Of a DNA stretch of 64,000 nt, positions 59,626 to 64,000 are shown in pieces. A program made the position numbers and the translations under genes. The stretch is from Pontivivens ytuae. GTDB taxonomy: Bacteria > Pseudomonadota > Alphaproteobacteria > Rhodobacterales > Rhodobacteraceae. Under the pieces are notes generated by a model that did not search any database, was not told the DNA's origin, and was given only the letters and a program-made list of their open reading frames with translations. The stretch is from positions 3,080,001-3,144,000 of the forward strand of contig NZ_CP064942.1 in NCBI RefSeq assembly GCF_015679265.1, in the 5' to 3' direction. How positions within the stretch are numbered: position 1 is the first letter of the stretch; every line of letters begins with the position of its first letter.

Positions 59626-60380
59626 AGCAGGAGGTCTCCGTCGAGATAGGCCTTGGCCTCGCGCGAGGCCGGTCGGTCGAAGAAGCGGCGCGCGGGCGTC
59701 TGCTCGGCCACGCGGCCCGCATGGAGGAACAGCACGTCCGAGGCGAGGCGGCGCGCCTGGCTCCGGTCATGCGTCACGAGGACGATCCGCACGCCCTCGT
59801 CCGCCGCGCGGCGGATCAGCGTCTCGATCGCGGCCGTCGAGCGCGGATCGAGATGCGCCGACGGCTCGTCGAGCAGCAGGAGGTCCGGCGCCGCCCCCAG
59901 CGCCCGCACGAGCGCCAGCCGCTGCTGCTCCCCACCCGACAGCGCGCGGGCGGGCGTTGCGGCGAGCCCCGACAACTCGCCGAAACGCAAGAGCTCCGCG
60001 ATCCGCCCGGGGCGATCCTTGCGGGAGATCCCGTATTGCCGCAGCGCGTGGTCGAGATTGGCGCGGACCGAGCGGCGCAGCAGCACCGGCCGTTGCAGCA
60101 CGAGCCCCACCCGGTGCTTGTCGGGCGTTGGCGGCCAGGCGAACTCCACCCGGCCCGAGCGCGGCGCATCGAGGCCCGCGATGATCCGCAGAAGCTGCGT
60201 CTTGCCCGCCCCGTTCGGCCCCAGGATCGCGGTCACATCCGACAGGCCGAGCGAGGCGCTGACCCCGTCGAGGATCACGCGCCCGCGTCGGCTGAGGCTG
60301 ACCTCCTCCAGACGGACCGGGGGCCGTGGACCGGGCCGCGGCCGCCCGTCGGGGCGCAGGGGGATGACGCGCTCAGCCAT
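59622..60380 (-). CDS. tupC: Tungstate ABC transporter ATP-binding protein
   Basis: A 252-residue ABC ATPase: Walker A GPNGAGKTQLLR, signature LSGGEQQRLALV, Walker B LLLLDEPSAHLD, and the H-loop VTHDRSQ. It energises tungstate import with TupB. It overlaps tupB by 8 bp. Confidence 0.9.
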   Translation of the reverse strand: MAERVIPLRPDGRPRPGPRPPVRLEEVSLSRRGRVILDGVSASLGLSDVTAILGPNGAGKTQLLRIIAGLDAPRSGRVEFAWPPTPDKHRVGLVLQRPVLLRRSVRANLDHALRQYGISRKDRPGRIAELLRFGELSGLAATPARALSGGEQQRLALVRALGAAPDLLLLDEPSAHLDPRSTAAIETLIRRAADEGVRIVLVTHDRSQARRLASDVLFLHAGRVAEQTPARRFFDRPASREAKAYLDGDLLL

Positions 60381-61080
60381 GAGCCACCTGCCGTGCGACG
60401 CTGCCGAGCCCCATGACGGCCGCGTTGATCGAGATCGAGAGGATCAGGAGGATGATGCCGAGCCCGAGTGCTAGCGCGAGCTCCCCGCGCGAGGTCTCCA
60501 GCGCGATGGTCGTCGTCATCACCCGGGTCACGTGGTTGATGTTTCCACCGACGATGATGACCGCGCCCACCTCGGCCAGCGCCCGGCCCGTACCCGCAAG
60601 TGCGGCCGTCATCAGCGCGAAGCGTCCATCCCAGAGCAACGTGCGCGCCTGCGCCATCGGCCCCATGCCCATCGTCGCGAAGAGGTCGCGGTATTCCGCA
60701 TGCAGGTTGCCCACCACCTGCGCCGTCAGCGCCGCCACGATTGGCGTCACCAGGATCGTCTGCGCGATCACCATCGCCGTCGGGGTGTAGAGCAGGCCCA
60801 GCGGCCCCAGCGGTCCGGCGCGGCTCAGGAGCAGGTAGAGCGTCAGCCCCACCACCACCGGCGGCAGGCCCATCAGCGCGTTCACCAGCACCAGCAACGG
60901 CCCCCGCCCGGCGAAGCGCCCGGCACCCAGCGCCGCACCCAGCGGGAAGCCGATGAGGCAGGCGATCGCCACCGCGCCGCCGCTCACCTGCAGCGACAGG
61001 ATTAGCACCTCGATCAGAGCCGCATCGCCCCGCGCGATGAGGTCGAAGGCTTCGGCGAAGGCGGCGGTGAAGTCCTGCAT
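60373..61080 (-). CDS. tupB: Tungstate ABC transporter permease
   Basis: A 235-residue permease with about five or six transmembrane helices and the EAA-like loop MGMGPMAQARTLLWDGRFAL. The GLPPVVVGLTLYLLLSRAGP segment is shared with TupB/ModB-type permeases. It starts 4 bp after the DUF6505 stop, so it is read from the same transcript. Confidence 0.9.
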   Translation of the reverse strand: MQDFTAAFAEAFDLIARGDAALIEVLILSLQVSGGAVAIACLIGFPLGAALGAGRFAGRGPLLVLVNALMGLPPVVVGLTLYLLLSRAGPLGPLGLLYTPTAMVIAQTILVTPIVAALTAQVVGNLHAEYRDLFATMGMGPMAQARTLLWDGRFALMTAALAGTGRALAEVGAVIIVGGNINHVTRVMTTTIALETSRGELALALGLGIILLILSISINAAVMGLGSVARQVAHG

Positions 61081-61084
61081 GCGC

Positions 61085-61564
61085 TCAGTCCGGGCTCGCG
61101 TGGACCGCTACCTGGTCGAGATGCGCGTCCGTCGGCGCAATGGCGCGGAAGCTCTCGCGCACGCCGGCCCCCGTCAACTCGCGTGAGACGGCGAGCAGGG
61201 TGTTGGGCGTGTGATCGGCGCAGAGCTCGATCATGAACGCGATTTCCTCGGCGGCCGTCGGCAGGGCCGCGAGCCGGTCGGGGGCGCCATACCGCTCCAC
61301 GAAATGGTCGGCGAGGCGGTCGCGCAGGGCGGCGATCTCGGCCTCCGACGCTTCGGCCACGGCCACGAAGGTCGCGCGCCCGAACGTGTCGAGGTCGAGC
61401 CAGCCATTGGCGAAGTCCTGCCGCGCCTTGCCGGTCAGATCGTCCTCGCTCCAGTCGGAGAAGGCGAAACCACCGGGGATCGCCCACACACCCGTGGGCG
61501 CGGGCTGCGTGAAGACCTGCGTGTCCGACACGTCGAGGCGGATGGTCCGGGCGAGCTTGGTCAT
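61085..61564 (-). CDS. DUF6505 family protein
   Basis: A 159-residue soluble protein recognised as DUF6505 from TIRLDVSDTQVFTQPAPTGV and the FAFSDWSEDDLTGKARQDFA block. Biochemical function is unknown. DUF6505 genes occur with formate dehydrogenase, DUF6352 and biotin/lipoate-ligase-like genes in Rhodobacteraceae. The stop lies 4 bp from tupB, and the start overlaps the upstream gene by 4 bp. Confidence 0.78.
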   Translation of the reverse strand: MTKLARTIRLDVSDTQVFTQPAPTGVWAIPGGFAFSDWSEDDLTGKARQDFANGWLDLDTFGRATFVAVAEASEAEIAALRDRLADHFVERYGAPDRLAALPTAAEEIAFMIELCADHTPNTLLAVSRELTGAGVRESFRAIAPTDAHLDQVAVHASPD

Positions 61565-62268
61565 AGGCGCTCCAGTCGGTCGGTCAGCGGGCGGCCGGCG
61601 ACGCCGCTGCCGGTATCCACCAGCAAGCCGCCATGCTCGTCGAGACCGACGAAGGTGCCGTCCTCGACCGCCGCACCCTTTTCGGGCCCCTTGGCAAGCC
61701 AGGCGGCGTGGATGGGCGCGAGGCCGTCACCCTCGAACCGGTGCAGCCACCACAGCATGTTGCGCGCCCAGCTTTCGAGCAGCGCCGGGGCGCTGACCTC
61801 GCCGCAGCCCTCGTCGTGGAGCGTGGTCTCATCCGCGTGCCCGACATCGCCCGGGCGTTGGGCGATCCGCACGGACAGGCCGATCACCAGCCAGTCCGGC
61901 ACCCCTTCGCCATGGACCGCGGCCCGCAGCGTGCCGACCGGGGCGCCGTTCACCCGCAACCCGTAGGGCCAGTCGAGATGGACTGCGACCTCCGGTGGCG
62001 CCACCGCCCCCAGCGCATCGGCAAACGCGACCCCGGCGACCAGCACGGCGCCTGCCGCCTCGATCAGCGGCGTCTCCGGCGCAAGCACCAGTGCTGCCTC
62101 CAGATCGGGTCCGGGCGCGTGCAGGATGAGCCCGGCCTCTACGCCCTCACCCGCCGCCCGGCACGCCTCCGCAAAGGGATCGGCGGCCAGCCGCGCGCGC
62201 ATCAGTGGCGGCAGCGACAGGTCTGGGGCAGGGGCGGCGTGCAGCACCGGCTCAGCCCGCCCCGCCAT
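61561..62268 (-). CDS. Biotin/lipoate-protein ligase family-like protein
   Basis: A 235-residue protein with a BPL/LplA-like fold (VEAGLILHAPGPDLEAALVL, PPEVAVHLDWPYGLRVNGAP) and a C-terminal DUF4444-type region. The catalytic GRGRxGR motif of true biotin ligases is not present, so it is likely an accessory or cofactor-handling protein rather than a ligase. It overlaps DUF6494 by 17 bp and DUF6505 by 4 bp. Confidence 0.72.
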   Translation of the reverse strand: MAGRAEPVLHAAPAPDLSLPPLMRARLAADPFAEACRAAGEGVEAGLILHAPGPDLEAALVLAPETPLIEAAGAVLVAGVAFADALGAVAPPEVAVHLDWPYGLRVNGAPVGTLRAAVHGEGVPDWLVIGLSVRIAQRPGDVGHADETTLHDEGCGEVSAPALLESWARNMLWWLHRFEGDGLAPIHAAWLAKGPEKGAAVEDGTFVGLDEHGGLLVDTGSGVAGRPLTDRLERL

Positions 62269-62467
62269 CCGTGGCGATCTCGCCGGTCACCTCGTGGTTC
62301 AAATCCACGCCCTCGGCTGTCAGCACCATGCGCAGCTTGAGCGGCCCTGCGGGCAGGGAGCCCGCCTCCCGCGCGTCGCGCACCGCCTCCTCGATCGCCT
62401 GCTGGGAGGTCACGCCCACCTGCTTGAGGAACTTGCGCATGGACATGTTGAAGCTGTCGTCGGTCAT
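62252..62467 (-). CDS. DUF6494 family protein
   Basis: A 71-residue soluble protein recognised as DUF6494 from FNMSMRKFLKQVGVTSQQAI and LRMVLTAEGVDLNHEVTGEI. Function is unknown; related genes are always near formate dehydrogenase or Moco-type clusters as I recall. It starts 9 bp after the 4Fe-4S gene stop. Confidence 0.75.
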   Translation of the reverse strand: MTDDSFNMSMRKFLKQVGVTSQQAIEEAVRDAREAGSLPAGPLKLRMVLTAEGVDLNHEVTGEIATDGGAG

Positions 62468-62476
62468 GGGACCCTC

Positions 62477-64000
62477 TCAGTGCAGTTTGGGGGGCGGGGC
62501 GTAGTCGTCGGCGGTGCGGGGGCGCGGACGCTCCCCTGCGGCGAAGGGGCTGCCCTCGGCGTGGTACTGCGCCTTCACCCGGCAGGTGTCGCACATGCGG
62601 ATCAGGCGCACGCGGTCGGAATTCGCGAACATCGAGTGGCCTTCGAGCTGCTCCGCGATCCGGTCGATGGTGGACTTCACGCCGAAGAGCTTGCCGCACT
62701 CGGTACACTCCGCCGGCTCCTCTGCATTCAGGATCCGCCAGTCGAGGGCGGCGGGCGTCGTGTCCATCCGCGGGGTCAGCGCGATGGCGTTCTCCGGGCA
62801 GGTGGAGGTGCAGATGCCGCATTGCAGGCAGGCATCCTCCTGGAACCGCAGCTCGGGCCGGTCCGGATTGTCGCCGAGTGCCCCGGACGGGCAGAGCGAG
62901 ACGCAGGCAAGGCAGAGCGTGCAGGCATCGGTGTTGACCTCGACCGTGCCGTAGGGCGCACCGGCGGGCAGGGGCTGTACCACCTCGCCGATCAGCGCTC
63001 GGGCCGCGAGGCGCGTCGCGTCCCGCCGGGCGCCGAGGGCGAGCACCGGCGCGGGCGGCGTGGGGGCCGGGCCGTCGCGGAGCGCGGCCTCGAACGCATC
63101 GGGGTCGGCGACGTCGAGCAGGCGAACCTCGGCGCCGAGCGCGCGGGCGAGCTCCGCCTGATCCTCCAGCGCCGCGCGGTCCGTGTGCGGCGTCATCAGG
63201 ATGTCCACAGCAGCAAAGCCCGCGGAGCAGGCCACCGCCATCTCCGCATGGCCGAAACTGCCGAGCGCGCCGACCTCGAGCGGTACCGAATCGGCGGACA
63301 GTCCACGACCGTAGCGGGCCGAGAGCGCAATCATCTCCAGGCCGTGCTCCCGATCGTGGATTAGCAGGCGCGGTGCGTCCGTGGACGCTTTTCGCCAACC
63401 CTCGGCCAGCGCCGTGATCTGGGCAAAGACGCCCTGCGGCGCCGGATCGTCATAGGAGATCGCGCCGGACGGGCACGCCGCCGAGCACGCCCCGCAGCCC
63501 GCGCAGATCAGCGGATCGATCGTGACATGCTCGCCATCCGGCGTCAGCGCCCCGGTTGGGCACAGGTCCAGGCAGCGCGTGCATCCGCTCTGCGACGCCC
63601 GCGAATGGGCGCAGAGCGCGGTGTCGAGCCGCACATGCAGCGGCTTCTCGAAGGTGCCGACCAGTTGCAGCGCCTCGGCCACCAGCCGCGCCACCGCGAT
63701 TGGGTCGCGCGGATCGGCCCGCAGATAGCCGTCGCGCTTGTGATCGGCGGGAAAGAGCGGGCCGTCGCCGCGCAGATCCACGATCACGTCGCAGGAGCTG
63801 CGCGCGCCGTCCCGCGCCTGCGAGAACGCGAGCGTGCCGCGCGCTGCGGCATCCACCGCGCGAAACCCGTCGATGGTCACGTCGAACCGGCCGAGGCCGC
63901 CGCTCGCCTGCCGCAACCGTCCCTGGATCAGGTCGTACTCCGCAGGCGGAAGCGCCGGGGCCACGCCCTCCGGCACCAGGCACGTTACCGGCAGATGCGC
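62477..64000 (-). CDS. Polyferredoxin-like 4Fe-4S binding protein (partial, 5' end beyond right edge)
   Basis: 507 residues are visible; the frame stays open to the right edge, so the N-terminus is missing. Four ferredoxin-type clusters are present in two pairs: CTRCLDLCPTG, CAGCGACSAACPSG, CTLCLACVSLCPSG and CLQCGICTSTCPEN; further CxxC pairs are CTECGKLF and MCDTCR. Such proteins shuttle electrons to or from molybdenum/tungsten enzymes. It is first among the visible genes of the operon ending in tupBCA. Confidence 0.88.
   Translation of the reverse strand, partial: AHLPVTCLVPEGVAPALPPAEYDLIQGRLRQASGGLGRFDVTIDGFRAVDAAARGTLAFSQARDGARSSCDVIVDLRGDGPLFPADHKRDGYLRADPRDPIAVARLVAEALQLVGTFEKPLHVRLDTALCAHSRASQSGCTRCLDLCPTGALTPDGEHVTIDPLICAGCGACSAACPSGAISYDDPAPQGVFAQITALAEGWRKASTDAPRLLIHDREHGLEMIALSARYGRGLSADSVPLEVGALGSFGHAEMAVACSAGFAAVDILMTPHTDRAALEDQAELARALGAEVRLLDVADPDAFEAALRDGPAPTPPAPVLALGARRDATRLAARALIGEVVQPLPAGAPYGTVEVNTDACTLCLACVSLCPSGALGDNPDRPELRFQEDACLQCGICTSTCPENAIALTPRMDTTPAALDWRILNAEEPAECTECGKLFGVKSTIDRIAEQLEGHSMFANSDRVRLIRMCDTCRVKAQYHAEGSPFAAGERPRPRTADDYAPPPKLH

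Overview
The window looks like a chromosomal segment from a marine or salt-exposed alphaproteobacterium of the order Rhodobacterales (family Rhodobacteraceae or a near relative). It is very GC-rich and densely packed. Several gene orders are typical of that group: yceD, rpmF, plsX, fabH, ihfA, merR, tRNA-Pro; SPOR protein, nagZ, scpA, scpB; glmU, glmS; and a flagellar block fliG/fliP/fliN/fliH/fliF facing fliL/motE/motA. DksA retains one of the four zinc-finger cysteines, as in other Rhodobacter-type DksA proteins, and short Rhodobacteraceae-type intergenic repeats occur between genes. The family assignment rests on gene order and protein character, not on a 16S sequence. About 78 protein genes and two tRNA genes (tRNA-Pro GGG, tRNA-Val CAC) can be supported.

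Layout. 1-12.6 kb is housekeeping and accessory: an M48 peptidase (cut by the left edge), an AhpD-like protein facing a TetR regulator over paired operators, an AEC transporter-GNAT-small membrane protein-VWA operon, a NUDIX hydrolase, CsbD, a small fimbrial-type set (spore coat U-like subunit plus a one-domain chaperone-like protein), a MoxR ATPase, DksA, a flavin monooxygenase, exonuclease III, ErpA and dGTPase. 12.6-18.5 kb holds a structured non-coding element, argS, and the SPOR/nagZ/scpA/scpB operon. 18.5-24.3 kb holds dCTP deaminase, tRNA-Pro, the MerR/IHF/fatty-acid/L32 cluster and BamE. 24.3-37.2 kb is mixed metabolism and stress: MsrB, OlsB, an HSL-type esterase, MoaA with a coupled kinase-like protein, a GST-class D beta-lactamase-GNAT operon, an acyl-CoA synthetase, a CPA1/RCK antiporter and AlkD. 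37.2-44.3 kb has glmUS, a phosphoglycolate-phosphatase-like gene, tRNA-Val, and an AraC regulator facing a dehydrogenase pair. 44.3-53.2 kb is the flagellar block. The remainder carries the two most interesting modules.

The first (53.5-57.6 kb) is four genes on the minus strand joined by ATGA overlaps: gpsA-type glycerol-3-phosphate dehydrogenase, a HAD-IIB phosphatase, a GT20 synthase whose sequence matches glucosylglycerol-phosphate synthase rather than trehalose-phosphate synthase, and a periplasmic DUF4198 protein. This reads as a complete glucosylglycerol (compatible solute) pathway, with its own glycerol-3-phosphate supply and an unexplained exported partner.

The second (58.8 kb to the right edge) is a seven-gene operon: a polyferredoxin-like 4Fe-4S protein, DUF6494, a biotin/lipoate-ligase-like protein, DUF6505 and a TupBCA tungstate transporter. 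It probably serves a molybdenum/tungsten enzyme, likely a formate dehydrogenase, encoded just beyond the window. A transferrin-binding-protein-like surface lipoprotein lies between the two modules.

All calls come from reading the sequence. No database search was run, and family names are recognitions from motifs and remembered homologues.
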